In this document: positions 18,603 to 27,304 of the stretch, in pieces | How positions within the stretch are numbered: position 1 is the first letter of the stretch | How the letters are laid out: each line of letters opens with the position of its first letter | From: a virus | Virus record (IMG/VR): IMGVR_UViG_3300044797_000086 | Coordinates: 1 to 48,399 of that record | DNA: 48,399 nucleotides | Strand: one strand, 5' to 3' | The notes under the pieces: model-generated | What the model was told of the DNA's origin: nothing | What the model saw: the letters and a program-made list of their open reading frames with translations, nothing else | Databases searched by the model: none | Program-made: the position numbers and the translations under genes

Positions 18603-19709
18603 TTAGACGCCAATCATCGTGGTCACGGCCGCGGGGATTCTAAGGATAGTGCCCCATGACCCCGACGTTGTCTTCTGCTGCCAAGCGGACATTTCGGCGA
18701 TGATCTTGTGCGCGCGAAGCTTCTCGTTGAACGCACAATAGACCACGGTCTGGCCCTGCAGCTTGTCGGCGATGAGCTGCAGCACGTTGCCGGCGGTCGA
18801 GAAGCCCTGAGGATTCGTCGCCGACTGCACGCCGTACTGCGGTGCCGTCTTCACCTTCAGGTTCGGATAGCCCTTCTTGAGCAGGTCCTCGACGTAGACG
18901 CCGAAGGTGTTCGCGAAGGTCATCGCGATCTCGGAATTTGGGCTCATCGCCAGCGTCATCGGCGAGCGGATGTTGAGCGCGCCGTTGGTCTGGGCGACCA
19001 GCTTGGTCACCATGGAAACGATGTCGTTGTAGACCTCGTTTGCCTGGGCGTTCGGGTTGTTGCCGCTGAACCAGGCAGTGCCGCCCGCGGCCTTGATGGA
19101 CGGCGTGATGGCCGCCGAAAGGTACGGGTTGTTGAGGATGCCGTAGTTCTGGAGGCCCGCAACGCCGAAGGCGTACGAGAGGTTCTGGAACCGGTTGAGC
19201 AGGTCGGCCGCGGCGACATTGAGCTCGGAGACGTAGGAGATTTTCGCCAGGCCCGCGCGCTCGATCTCGCGCTCACCATACTTCACGATCGTCTGGAAGA
19301 GGTACGACTGGAACTGCGGCCAGTTCAGGTTGACGCCCGCGCGGCCGTTGTTGTTGAAGTCGCCGTAGGACGAGACCTCGCCCGTCGCTTCCACGATCGG
19401 GAACATGCGGGTGTCATCGACCCAGGTGCCGGCCCGGCGCTCACTGAGGATGTCGGGGAATTCGAGCGGTGAGAACACCGCGCGGATCACCTCCGGATCG
19501 ATCGTGGTCGTCAGGATGGCGGGGATGGACGAGTTGGGGTCCGTGACAAGCGGTCCGGGCAGCCCATTGGCCGCGTCCATCGCGAGATTGTAGTTTTCGC
19601 GCCACTCGTCGGGCAGATACATCTGGACGGAGCGCGGAAGGACGAGACCTTTCGACTCCAGAAATGCCCGGTCACGCTGCCACTTGGTGCGCGCTTCCTG
19701 AATATTCAT
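18603..19709 (-). CDS. Major capsid protein, DUF2184 family
   Basis: 368 residues, ATG with AGGAG upstream. The sequence has the complete pattern of DUF2184 major capsid proteins: PLEFPDILSERRAGTWVDDTRMFPIVEATGEVSSYGDF, then PQFQSYLFQTIVKYGEREIERAG and LSYAFGVAGLQNYGILNNP, MTLAMSPNSEIAM, and the C-terminal AFNEKLRAHKIIAEMSAWQQKTTSGSWG. It forms the HK97-fold shell. The upstream neighbours are the cement protein and scaffold in normal order; a terminator follows. Confidence 0.9.
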   Translation of the reverse strand: MNIQEARTKWQRDRAFLESKGLVLPRSVQMYLPDEWRENYNLAMDAANGLPGPLVTDPNSSIPAILTTTIDPEVIRAVFSPLEFPDILSERRAGTWVDDTRMFPIVEATGEVSSYGDFNNNGRAGVNLNWPQFQSYLFQTIVKYGEREIERAGLAKISYVSELNVAAADLLNRFQNLSYAFGVAGLQNYGILNNPYLSAAITPSIKAAGGTAWFSGNNPNAQANEVYNDIVSMVTKLVAQTNGALNIRSPMTLAMSPNSEIAMTFANTFGVYVEDLLKKGYPNLKVKTAPQYGVQSATNPQGFSTAGNVLQLIADKLQGQTVVYCAFNEKLRAHKIIAEMSAWQQKTTSGSWGTILRIPAAVTTMIGV

Positions 19710-19757
19710 CTCGGTCCGCTCCTAGTTTCCAGCTCTGTCCGGGTTGCCCTTCGCCAA

Positions 19758-20708
19758 TTACCCGAGCGGGTGACTGTCGATCTTCACGAGTTGGCCCGGC
19801 GCGCCCACGCTCATCGCGACCCACTTGGTCTCGACGTTGCCCAGGGCGTCGATCGTGCCTGACGCCACCAGCGTGTTGTTGTTGACCACGAGGGTCGAAC
19901 CGCTGCCGCCGGTGCCGCTGATCAGTTGAGTGAGTGCGCTGCCAGCCACGACGCCGGTGCCCGAGAGTGTGTCGCCGACACCGAAGCTGCCGGTGACGGT
20001 GCCGCCGACGGTGAGAAGCCCGTAGGTGAACGACAGCGTCTGGCTCGCTGCGGTCTGCAGCGGGATGCTGACGTAGTAGGTGCCCACGCCGCCCGGCGTA
20101 CCGCTGATCTGAGAAATGACCTGGCAGGTGGTGACGCCGCCGGTGCCGGTGACAGTCGCTCCGGGGTAGATCGTGCCGGAGCCGACGGCGGTGATGGTCA
20201 TCACGTCGCCGGTAATCGAGCCGGTGGCGGATGCGGTTTCCGGGGTGATCGTCGACGCGGTGGAGGTCGCGCCCGTGTTCGGCGTTCCGGTTGGCGCAAA
20301 ACTCGCCAGTCCGTTTGCGAAGTTGGCGTAGGTCTTGTTGCCGAGGGCCGAGGTCGTCGTGCCGTTGTTGACCACCCAGAAGCAGCCGCCGGTGAACAGG
20401 GTCACCATGAAGCCGACAGGGATCATCATCGATGCATCGAGGAGGTACGTGGTGTTGAGGCCCTGCAGCGCGCGGCCGATGAATCCGGAGACCGGGCCTG
20501 CTCCCGAATTGAGCACCGTGGTCGGCGCGCTGTTCGGATCGGCGGGCGGGTAGGCCCAAGCGAAGGCACCGACCTGGACGCCGCCGACACCCGCAACCAG
20601 GCCTCCGGGGCCCGCGTCGTAGGTGAAGTACGGGTTGGTGCTCGCGAAGTCACCAGCGACGCCCTGCGCCGGCTGGTTATAGACTTGCTGCTGGAAGCCA
20701 CCGCTCAT
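19758..20708 (-). CDS. Gp24-type structural cement protein with an inserted beta-repeat domain
   Basis: 316 residues. The N-terminal part (QVYNQPAQGVAGDFASTNPYFTYDAGPGGLVAGVGGVQVGAFAWA) and the end (VETKWVAMSVGAPGQLVKIDSHPLG) are those of the Gp24-like capsid cement family, usually about 190-200 residues. Between about 150 and 295 lies an insertion of two related beta modules (TAVGSGTIYPGATVTGTGG...ISGTPGGVGTYYVSIPLQTA and VGDTLSGTGVVAGSALTQLISGTGG). Cement proteins strengthen the shell; the insertion is likely exposed on the outside. Confidence 0.8.
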   Translation of the reverse strand: MSGGFQQQVYNQPAQGVAGDFASTNPYFTYDAGPGGLVAGVGGVQVGAFAWAYPPADPNSAPTTVLNSGAGPVSGFIGRALQGLNTTYLLDASMMIPVGFMVTLFTGGCFWVVNNGTTTSALGNKTYANFANGLASFAPTGTPNTGATSTASTITPETASATGSITGDVMTITAVGSGTIYPGATVTGTGGVTTCQVISQISGTPGGVGTYYVSIPLQTAASQTLSFTYGLLTVGGTVTGSFGVGDTLSGTGVVAGSALTQLISGTGGSGSTLVVNNNTLVASGTIDALGNVETKWVAMSVGAPGQLVKIDSHPLG

Positions 20709-20751
20709 GGTCTAGCTCTCCTCAAAAAGTGGATTCGGCTCTCCCAGCCGG

Positions 20752-21873
20752 TTACGCGGCCTTGATCCGGTCGAGACCCGGGAACATTTTGTTGCGGTCG
20801 GACACGGTGTCTTCGTCCATGGCCAGAGCCTCGCGGCTTTCGGTCCGCTGCGTGTCGGCACCGGGCTTCGGCAAGTTCAAGAGCACCGGGCGGAGCGCGT
20901 CGGCGTGCATCGTCTTGGCACCGTCGACCCCCTTCATCTCCAGAGCGTGGCGGTAGACGTCGGCGGCGCTGTCAAAGGCCATGTCCGACTTGAGCTCGCC
21001 GACCCACGGCTTGACCTCGTCAAGCGCCAGTCGGACGCCACGCTCGGTCTCGCGCACGGACTTCGCGGTGGCGGCAGAGGCGACCTTGATCGCCTCGTCC
21101 ATGGCGGTTTTGGAGACCATGTTCTTTTCCATCTCGGCGTCCTTCGCCTTTTTGTCAGCCGCTTCTTTTTCCTCGCGCTCTTTCTTCTCGCGATCGGCGA
21201 GGCTGGTGCCTTCGCTCTCGTCCTTTTTCTCGGCGGGGGTGGCATCGCCGGCGCCGCCGGGCATACGCGCGGTGCCCAGGCCGAGCGCATCGCAGGCGCC
21301 CATGATGTCGTCTTCGGACATGCCCTTGCCGCGGAGGAACTCTTTGAGCCCGCCGGTCTTTTTCTCGTTTTCCTCGTCCTCGGCCTTTTTCTTGTCGGCG
21401 TCGGCGAACTCCTCACCGACCTTCTTGGGGATCCCGATTTCGGACTTTCCGTGGGCCGCGGCCTCCATGGCCTTGTGCTGCTCAGGGGAGACGCTCTCGT
21501 CGCGGCCTTCACCGGACACATGCTCGATGTGATCGAGCATCTGGGCGACGTGGCCCATGCCGGCCTCGGCATCGACGGCGAGTTTGCCCTTGAGTGCGGA
21601 GTCGAGTGCGAGCTTTACGGTTTTGGCTTTGAACGACTTGGAGGTGACGTCCTTGAAGATCGGCATGAGGTCGATCTTGGCGTCCTTCGCGAGCACCGGC
21701 GCGAGAGCGTTGGCCGTCAGCTGCATTGCGAAGTTTGCAAACTTGGAGGGGAGCTTCGTCGTGGCGGCCATCAGGTTCTCCCGTGCGATCAAATTCTCGT
21801 CGAGCCCGAGCGCGTGGATGGCATCCAGCGGGGTTGGGTATTTTTTTCGGAGTGCTTCACAGAGTTTGCCCAC
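20752..21873 (-). CDS. Capsid scaffold protein
   Basis: 373 residues; GTG start with AAGGA seven bases upstream. The start MGKLCEALRKKYPTPLDAIHALGLDENL, then the helix region NALAPVLAKDAKIDLMPIFKDVTSKSFKAK, followed by a highly charged Lys/Glu stretch (about 155-260) and a C-terminal part DAADVYRHALEMKGV and ALRPVLLNLPK correspond to the scaffolding segment usually joined to or following the DUF2213 protease. Predicted mostly helical/coiled-coil and probably cleaved or expelled during maturation. Confidence 0.75.
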   Translation of the reverse strand: MGKLCEALRKKYPTPLDAIHALGLDENLIARENLMAATTKLPSKFANFAMQLTANALAPVLAKDAKIDLMPIFKDVTSKSFKAKTVKLALDSALKGKLAVDAEAGMGHVAQMLDHIEHVSGEGRDESVSPEQHKAMEAAAHGKSEIGIPKKVGEEFADADKKKAEDEENEKKTGGLKEFLRGKGMSEDDIMGACDALGLGTARMPGGAGDATPAEKKDESEGTSLADREKKEREEKEAADKKAKDAEMEKNMVSKTAMDEAIKVASAATAKSVRETERGVRLALDEVKPWVGELKSDMAFDSAADVYRHALEMKGVDGAKTMHADALRPVLLNLPKPGADTQRTESREALAMDEDTVSDRNKMFPGLDRIKAA

Positions 21874-21929
21874 CCAGCATTCCTTCGCGAGGAAGCCCGA
21901 AATCTCACGGGTGAATTTTTTGCTTATTT

Positions 21930-21952
21930 TGACGCTGTAAAATAGTGCGTCA
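21930..21952. promoter_or_regulatory. Candidate operator: TGACGC-N11-GCGTCA
   Basis: A perfect 6-bp inverted repeat with an AT-rich 11-base spacer lies 20 bases beyond the stop of the HTH gene and about 57 bases upstream of the scaffold start. Its spacing (centre-to-centre about 17 bases) suits a dimeric HTH protein. Binding is hypothetical. Confidence 0.5.
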
Positions 21953-21971
21953 TGGAAGTATCAATTAAAGA

Positions 21972-22283
21972 TCAGGCCTCTAGCAGCGTCTGCATCTCCT
22001 GGAGCGCCCGAAGCGCGGCGTCCACTGTGTCGGGGGCGTAGCAAATGACGGCCAGCAAAACGCGCGCCGATCCGTCGGGAAGACGCCGGCGTTGCTCCCA
22101 CTGACGGAGCGTGCTCAGATTGAATCCGAACCGCTCTGCAAAATCCGGCTGACTGAGATCCATCGTCTCACGCAACTGCCGAACGTTGAGCAGTGGCGTC
22201 TTTTGTTGGATCGGCTCGCCGTCTTCGCCGTATTCTAGCTGCGCATCCCCATAGCCAGCAGCTCCCGCTCGATCACCGCCCAC
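21972..22283 (-). CDS. XRE/HigA-type HTH regulator embedded in the capsid operon
   Basis: 103 residues. GTG start with GAGG seven bases upstream, overlapping the end of the protease gene by 49 bases. The helix-turn-helix is clear at about residues 36-62 ([35 protein letters not shown]), a layout like HigA/NadS-type antitoxin regulators. No RelE/HigB-type toxin gene lies next to it. Placed between the prohead protease and scaffold, it may control expression of this module; an inverted repeat follows it. Confidence 0.75.
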   Translation of the reverse strand: MGGDRAGAAGYGDAQLEYGEDGEPIQQKTPLLNVRQLRETMDLSQPDFAERFGFNLSTLRQWEQRRRLPDGSARVLLAVICYAPDTVDAALRALQEMQTLLEA

Positions 22284-24313
22284 TGCATATCCTCAATGCT
22301 GTCGCCGACCACGACATCGTCGCCGGCGCGACCGTCTTTCACGAGGGCGAGATGATTCCCGACAATTTCACGCATCACCCCGTCGTAGTGCACACGGTTC
22401 CCCTCTTCGTCCTCATATTCGCCGGTCGTCGTCATGTCCGGCCGATAGTGATACCCGCAGCTCAACTCTTTTTTGCGCTCGGTCTCGATGTCTTCGATGG
22501 AGTCCTTGGTCCAGAAATAGAGGCTGTTGTCGAGAAATGGCTTGTCAAAGTTTGCATCGGTGCCGGTGGTGCCGATGATGTCCCAGGCCTGGTGATCCTC
22601 GACCGAGACCGGAACGTGACGGCCCAGGATTTGGATTCCGTTGAAGGTGGGCGCGGCCTTTCGCAACTCCTCCGGATCTCGGAGCAGGTTGTAGACCTTG
22701 TTCGGATCCAGTCCGAGTTCTTGCCATCCGGGAATTTCTTTGCCGCGATAGGGATTCACGCACGCCCGCGAAATGTGGGCCACCTCGACGCGCATGCGGC
22801 CGTCGCGATCGAAACTGCGGACCGATTCTCGATCGAGCGCCATGGTGGTGTTGGCATCGAGTGCGCAGTCGACCGTCGTCTCTAGGTCGCCGTGACCGTG
22901 CGGGAACGGCTTGACGTCGGCATCGTCCGGCTCGTTCTCAAATGGGCCCTTCTCGATCTTGGATTCCTGCCCGCGGCACCAGGCGTTCCAGGCTTTGCCG
23001 CCGTCGCCGTCTTCCGCGGATACGAGATCGCGCTCGGCGACCACGCCGGCGCCGTGGTGCGCGATCGTATAGATCAGCTTGCGCTCGTCATCGTTTGGCT
23101 CCCGGCCGTTCTCCTCCTCGAAGGTCTCGAGCAGCGTGCGCAGCGCCTTCCACTCGGCGGTCTCGTGCGCCTTGAGGCGCTCATCGACCTGGACCGTGCG
23201 GCCGCGGATCTCAGCGGTCTCGGGCACGTTCTTGTTGCGATACATCGTGGAGCCGTCTTTCGACATGCACGACATCCACGGGCCGTCGTGGCTCGAGTCG
23301 ACCGCTACGCCGTCGGCATCTTCGGCGCCCCCGAACTCGCGCTTGCGGATGGTGTCAGCGCGAGCGGCCAGCGCCTCGTGGCCGTGCATGCGGGCTTCGC
23401 GGGCGGCCGCGAGCAGCAGCTTGCGGTTATAGGCCCAATCGTCGCCCTGTTTCTCCTTGACCGGGTACTTGCGGCTGGAGGGCATGAGGAATGCGGCGGC
23501 CGGCATCTCTTCTCGGTGCCCGCTGCCTACGCGGCCGATTTCTGACTTATCTCGCTTGGTCAGTTTACCGGCCGCTTCCGGTGATTCGTCGCGCCCACCG
23601 GTCCCGGCGAACTTACCGTCAGCCTCGCGAGGTTGTTCGCCGGAGGACTTCAAGCCGTTCTTTTTGATCTCTTTGGCGTCGCGCTCGGTGCGCTCGAGGC
23701 GGCTCGTGATATTGAGATTGCGCGGCATGTGGATCTTCGATCCGAATGGAGCATCCTGTGCTTGGTGCTCCTCCTCGGCCGCTTCCTCGGCGAAGAACTC
23801 CATCAGTCCATTCACGAGGCCGCGCCACCCTTCCGGGGTCATATCGTCGGCGGTATCCATCGCTTCCTGTAGTCGCTTGCGCGCTCCGGCAAAGGCCGGC
23901 ATCCCGGCGTTGGGCGTAGTGGCGATCGGCATGGCCGCGTCCTCCGCGATCAGGTGGATGGTATCTCTCAAGCCCGGGTGCAGTGGCTCGGGCGGGGCAT
24001 CGAGCGGCGCCCAGGCGTACGCAATGTTCTCGTGGTCCAGCGTCGGGATGAAGGGCGAGTTGATGCGCTGCCGGTAGATCGCGTAGAAGCCGCTGCCGTC
24101 GATCAGTGTCGGTGCTGCAGTGCCTTCGGGTGCCATCCAACCAGTTTCTTCTCTCGTTTCTCTGATGGCGCCGATTTCGGGCGGTTCCTTCGGCTCAAGC
24201 ATGCCGCCTGGCAAGCTCCAGGTGAGGGGATGGTCGTGGCCCGCAGCCCGCTTGAGGAAAAGGGTCATCTTATCGGGCAGCACCAGGGCAAGCCCGGCGG
24301 CCTCTGCACTCAT
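22235..24313 (-). CDS. Prohead protease (DUF2213) fused to an N-terminal Nudix hydrolase domain
   Basis: 692 residues from the ATG at 24313 (ATGA overlap with the upstream gene). Residues 1 to about 165 are a complete Nudix domain; the Nudix box runs from Gly37 to Trp59 with the expected G-x5-E-x7-REUxEExGU order (GGMLEPK...RETREETGW). About 248-335 look like a DUF6582-type segment, about 340-455 is a conserved phage domain ([19 protein letters not shown]), and about 490-675 is the DUF2213 maturation protease, with candidate catalytic His566 and Ser618 ([13 protein letters not shown]). DUF2213 proteases process scaffold and capsid. A Nudix domain on a capsid protease is unusual; its substrate is unknown. 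Confidence 0.85.
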   Translation of the reverse strand: MSAEAAGLALVLPDKMTLFLKRAAGHDHPLTWSLPGGMLEPKEPPEIGAIRETREETGWMAPEGTAAPTLIDGSGFYAIYRQRINSPFIPTLDHENIAYAWAPLDAPPEPLHPGLRDTIHLIAEDAAMPIATTPNAGMPAFAGARKRLQEAMDTADDMTPEGWRGLVNGLMEFFAEEAAEEEHQAQDAPFGSKIHMPRNLNITSRLERTERDAKEIKKNGLKSSGEQPREADGKFAGTGGRDESPEAAGKLTKRDKSEIGRVGSGHREEMPAAAFLMPSSRKYPVKEKQGDDWAYNRKLLLAAAREARMHGHEALAARADTIRKREFGGAEDADGVAVDSSHDGPWMSCMSKDGSTMYRNKNVPETAEIRGRTVQVDERLKAHETAEWKALRTLLETFEEENGREPNDDERKLIYTIAHHGAGVVAERDLVSAEDGDGGKAWNAWCRGQESKIEKGPFENEPDDADVKPFPHGHGDLETTVDCALDANTTMALDRESVRSFDRDGRMRVEVAHISRACVNPYRGKEIPGWQELGLDPNKVYNLLRDPEELRKAAPTFNGIQILGRHVPVSVEDHQAWDIIGTTGTDANFDKPFLDNSLYFWTKDSIEDIETERKKELSCGYHYRPDMTTTGEYEDEEGNRVHYDGVMREIVGNHLALVKDGRAGDDVVVGDSIEDMQWAVIERELLAMGMRS

Positions 24314-24579
24314 TTTTGGGCCTGTGCCTGCTGCGATCGTTGCTGGGCGGCGGCCCGCCGCTGTGCACGCACAATGGACTCCCGCGCTTCTGGCGAAAGG
24401 TTCTCGACGCAGCCGGGAATCATCGCCAATCGCATCAGGTACTCGTCGGGGCAATTTTTCCAGCCGCCCGTGGGGTTTACGAACCACGACCGCATGAATC
24501 GGAAGAAGTAGACGCCGCAACCCAAGAGCGCCTGGCGCCGCTGGCGAACTGAAGGGATGTAGTGGACTTGTTCCGACAT
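24310..24579 (-). CDS. Hypothetical protein upstream of the protease
   Basis: 89 residues from ATG at 24579, ending in a 4-bp overlap with the Nudix-protease start. Aromatic N-terminus ([35 protein letters not shown]) followed by a basic Gln/Ala-rich helix ([26 protein letters not shown]). Coupled translation with the protease suggests a role in head assembly; no family recognised. Confidence 0.55.
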   Translation of the reverse strand: MSEQVHYIPSVRQRRQALLGCGVYFFRFMRSWFVNPTGGWKNCPDEYLMRLAMIPGCVENLSPEARESIVRAQRRAAAQQRSQQAQAQK

Positions 24580-24656
24580 CTGGTTCCGCTGGGGCTTCGT
24601 CGGGAACTTAACGGACCGACACCATTTCGTCAAAATCCGCCCACCGTTAACATTTT

Positions 24657-24676
24657 CCTGTTCGCTTCTGAACAGG
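24657..24676. promoter_or_regulatory. Candidate operator between divergent genes: CCTGTTC-N6-GAACAGG
   Basis: A perfect 7-bp inverted repeat with six bases between the arms, in the 157-base divergent interval between the gene starting at 24579 (-) and the small gene starting at 24737 (+). There is no T-tract next to it on either strand, so a protein-binding operator is more likely than a terminator. Confidence 0.45.
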
Positions 24677-24736
24677 CACCAGGTCCCGGACTTGTCTATT
24701 CGCCGGATAGGTGATGGGCGTCAGGCAGGCTGGATC

Positions 24737-24952
24737 ATGTCGGAGTACGAACCTTGCGATGTCATTTACCGCGCGATGGATGGCTGGTGCGCCATCGTCA
24801 ACGGCAAGAAGATCGGCCCTTACCCCTATCGACCGCAGGCGCTGCGTGCGGCCGTGAGCGAGCGTCGGGGCCTCAACGAGGAGGCGTTGGCCCATAGTAG
24901 GACTTCGTCTCAAAATATGGAGCGTGGCACAGCCGATCGATCTCCTGCTTGA
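24737..24952 (+). CDS. Small hypothetical protein on the plus strand
   Basis: 71 residues from ATG at 24737 (MSEYEPCDVIYRAMDGWCAIVNGKKIGPYPYRPQALRAAVSERRG). The central part resembles small phage proteins with a DUF2188-like layout (short beta strands, 'NGK.IGPYPY' turn and one helix). It overlaps the end of the minus-strand glycosyltransferase by 80 bases in a convergent arrangement, so the last part may be noise. Confidence 0.5.
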   Translation: MSEYEPCDVIYRAMDGWCAIVNGKKIGPYPYRPQALRAAVSERRGLNEEALAHSRTSSQNMERGTADRSPA

Positions 24953-26132
24953 GCCGCACGCGGTCGCGGTTCGAGCGCATGGCTTCGAAGTGCGCCTCGA
25001 TCATTGACGCCGTGTCGCTCCAGTCGACATCGACGCCTTTGTTCTCGATCGCCTGAGGCACTAGCTCTGCCAGGAGGTCGAAATTGCGGGCGTGCAGTTC
25101 GATCAGCTGATCGAGCAGCGGGTCGACGGCCTGCGGCCACAGCCATTGGCGGCGAGCCTCATCGTGCCGCTGATATTCGCGCTCGATCGCAGCGCGCTGG
25201 TCGGGACTGAACTTCTCGCGCTTGACCGTGAGCACCGCGAACCGATCGAAGAAGTCCCCGGGCGTGAGCGGCAACGTGACCGACTTGGTGGGTGCCGGGT
25301 CGTGCGGCCAAAGCCGGCGCGCGTTCGCGCCCTCGAGGATCAACTTGATCACGCCGTCGTGGTTTGATCCGACCTTGTACTCCTCGATGTCGGCGTCGAC
25401 GCCGGCGAATGCCGTGGAGTACGCGTAGGGGAATGTTTGTCGGGCCCAGTAGGCCGGCGCGGTACCGTCGTCGATCGAAGGGGTGGCCAGCGTCTTCCGG
25501 CAGGGGAAGCCACCGGTGATGAGGATCGACATCAGCCCGCACTGCGGACCAATCACCCACTCGGTTTCGGCGGCTCTCGTGAACACCTCACTGAGCGGTA
25601 CCCGGGGCGGCGCGTCCACATTGATCCACACTTCCCGACCTGACCGGCGCAGTGCATCGACCAGTTTTGGGTAAAACCCTGGCTGGGTGTTGGGCCAGGT
25701 GACGGCGTCGACGATCATCACCGTGTTCGCTCGGTACGCGCAGTGAGGAGCGGCCGCGCGCGTCAACGGCGCCGACAACGGCAGCCCGAGCACCATGCGG
25801 AAGAGGTCTGCCTGGCTCACACGGAGTTTGGATGGGAGTTCGTCGATCGTGAGCCGTGTGCGCTTCATGCACGGGTGCGCGTAGAACGGGGCGCCGGTCC
25901 ACAGGTCGTTAAGATAATTGCGTTGCCGGTCCTGATCGCCCTCCATGGAATAGGTGATCTTGTCGTCGACCTGGATGCGAACGCCTGGGAAGAGGCCGGC
26001 AACAGCTCGGTGCTTGCTTTTGATTACCAGCACGATTTCGTTGCCGGGATGCGCCTGCACGAATGCGGCGTAGAGCGCCATCATCAGGTAAACGTCGCCT
26101 AGCCCTCCCAGCACCACGATGTCTTGTCTCAT
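24873..26132 (-). CDS. Glycosyltransferase, GT9-like
   Basis: 419 residues from ATG at 26132 (ATGA overlap with the upstream CgeB/GT4-like gene). The start MRQDIVVLGGLGDVYLMMALYAAF and the NDLWTGAPFYAHPCMKRTRL segment are like GT9/heptosyltransferase-type proteins; the C-terminal donor site has IGPQCGLMSILITGGFPCRKTLATP, in the position of the GPDTG motif of GT9 enzymes. It is clearly paralogous to the protein at 27280-28110 (both share IGPQCG(L/V)MSIL and the QADLFRMVLGLP / QADMYRALMQLP segment). It adds a sugar, probably to a nucleotide- or lipid-linked glycan; donor and acceptor unknown. The last about 100 residues form a helical tail. Confidence 0.7.
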   Translation of the reverse strand: MRQDIVVLGGLGDVYLMMALYAAFVQAHPGNEIVLVIKSKHRAVAGLFPGVRIQVDDKITYSMEGDQDRQRNYLNDLWTGAPFYAHPCMKRTRLTIDELPSKLRVSQADLFRMVLGLPLSAPLTRAAAPHCAYRANTVMIVDAVTWPNTQPGFYPKLVDALRRSGREVWINVDAPPRVPLSEVFTRAAETEWVIGPQCGLMSILITGGFPCRKTLATPSIDDGTAPAYWARQTFPYAYSTAFAGVDADIEEYKVGSNHDGVIKLILEGANARRLWPHDPAPTKSVTLPLTPGDFFDRFAVLTVKREKFSPDQRAAIEREYQRHDEARRQWLWPQAVDPLLDQLIELHARNFDLLAELVPQAIENKGVDVDWSDTASMIEAHFEAMRSNRDRVRLKQEIDRLCHAPYFETKSYYGPTPPR

Positions 26133-27304
26133 CGTTTTTTTACCCCCTGCCTTGCGGTCGCGAGATCTCCGAACTTTCGGATTCCAGGAAACCTGCTGAT
26201 GTCGGCCTTGTCGATTTCTATTTTCCCGACACGTTGCGGGATTGCATAGACCGCTCCCTGCCACTCCACGAAATTGGTCCCGGCCTGGACCTCGAGCAGT
26301 CGCGGCGGGCCACCCCTTCGGCCTGGCTGGTGCGGCGGTGGCTCCACGCGCGCCGGCGGGGATGGTGGTGGTGGTGGCGCGACCTCAAAGCGGGGCGCAG
26401 GGAGCGGCGTGGGCAGCATGCGGATCGCTGCAGCGATCGTGTCTGGCTTGCCCTTGAGGGCGGTGACCTGGCGCTCGTACAGTTGCGCCCAGAAGGCTAG
26501 GCACTCGGCCGCAGTCTCGGCAAATGTCTCGGGCGACGCAAAGCGGACAGCGTTCTCCCACCCGCGCTGCGCGTGCGGCGATCGTGTTTCGGCCACCACG
26601 GGACGCTGGCATGCGAGTGCGGTCACATATCTGACGGACGAGACAAGTTCCCACCAGTGGTACTGCTTGATGTCGAGGACGATCTTGCTGTGCGGAATCC
26701 GCTCGTCGCGCCTCGCCAGCGTGCTCGAATGGGGGATGATGTCGAGTTTGTGTCCGCGCTTGGCGATCGCGGCCAGGACTCGCTGACGGCGTGTCGTCAT
26801 GCCCCCAAAAAAGCAAAAATCGAACTGCGGGACCGCGGTCGATCTTATGCGATCGAACCTGGCACCCCACGCCATTTCAATGTCGGCGGCCGACCGGACA
26901 AAGCGGCGGAGTACCGCGGCCGCGCCCGGCACGTAACTCCATGCGGCCGTGAGTGCCGGCGCCACCTCGACGAAGATCTCCGCGCGGCGCTCCCAGCTCT
27001 CGCTGGTCATGTAGTTCCAGACAAGGCCCTCTCGCGTCACTAGCGTTGGCTGTTCGGTCACGAGTGCAATGAGGGCGTAGCCGGCGCGCGCCATCTCGTG
27101 CATTCGGTTGGGGTGCTGCAGTGTCTCGCGCGTTCCCTCGCTGAAGACATTCTGAATAGGCGGGGGCAAAAACTGGCCGCGGGTGACCACAAAGATGTGG
27201 CCTTGCGCCTCGATCTGATCGCGGAGGTCGTCGACCTGGTCGCCCGCCTGCGCGTCCGCCGACAGCACAAAATTGAAACTCAGACGTCCCCGTTCGCCAG
27301 CCAT
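26129..27304 (-). CDS. Glycosyltransferase-like protein (CgeB/GT4-like), paralogue of the gene at 14290
   Basis: 391 residues from ATG at 27304 (a GTG 12 bases upstream at 27316 is also possible). It has a conserved FCFFGGMTTRRQRVLAAIAKRGHKLDIIPHS section and CQRPVVAETRSPHAQRGWENAVRF, matching the gene at 14290-15363. The C-terminal 130 residues are a Pro-rich tail (PPPPPSPPARVEPPPHQP) followed by a globular end. Two of the phage's glycosyltransferases (this and the next gene) overlap by four bases, so they are probably co-expressed. Confidence 0.65.
   Translation of the reverse strand: MAGERGRLSFNFVLSADAQAGDQVDDLRDQIEAQGHIFVVTRGQFLPPPIQNVFSEGTRETLQHPNRMHEMARAGYALIALVTEQPTLVTREGLVWNYMTSESWERRAEIFVEVAPALTAAWSYVPGAAAVLRRFVRSAADIEMAWGARFDRIRSTAVPQFDFCFFGGMTTRRQRVLAAIAKRGHKLDIIPHSSTLARRDERIPHSKIVLDIKQYHWWELVSSVRYVTALACQRPVVAETRSPHAQRGWENAVRFASPETFAETAAECLAFWAQLYERQVTALKGKPDTIAAAIRMLPTPLPAPRFEVAPPPPPSPPARVEPPPHQPGRRGGPPRLLEVQAGTNFVEWQGAVYAIPQRVGKIEIDKADISRFPGIRKFGDLATARQGVKKR

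Noticed and set aside
20905-21945. 346-residue plus-strand reading frame
   Set aside because: It is antisense to the scaffold gene; charged Lys/Glu codons on one strand give open hydrophobic frames on the other.
24657-24676. LexA-type box
   Set aside because: The alphaproteobacterial LexA site is a direct repeat GTTC-N7-GTTC; the sequence here is an inverted GTTC...GAAC, so I kept only 'operator candidate'.
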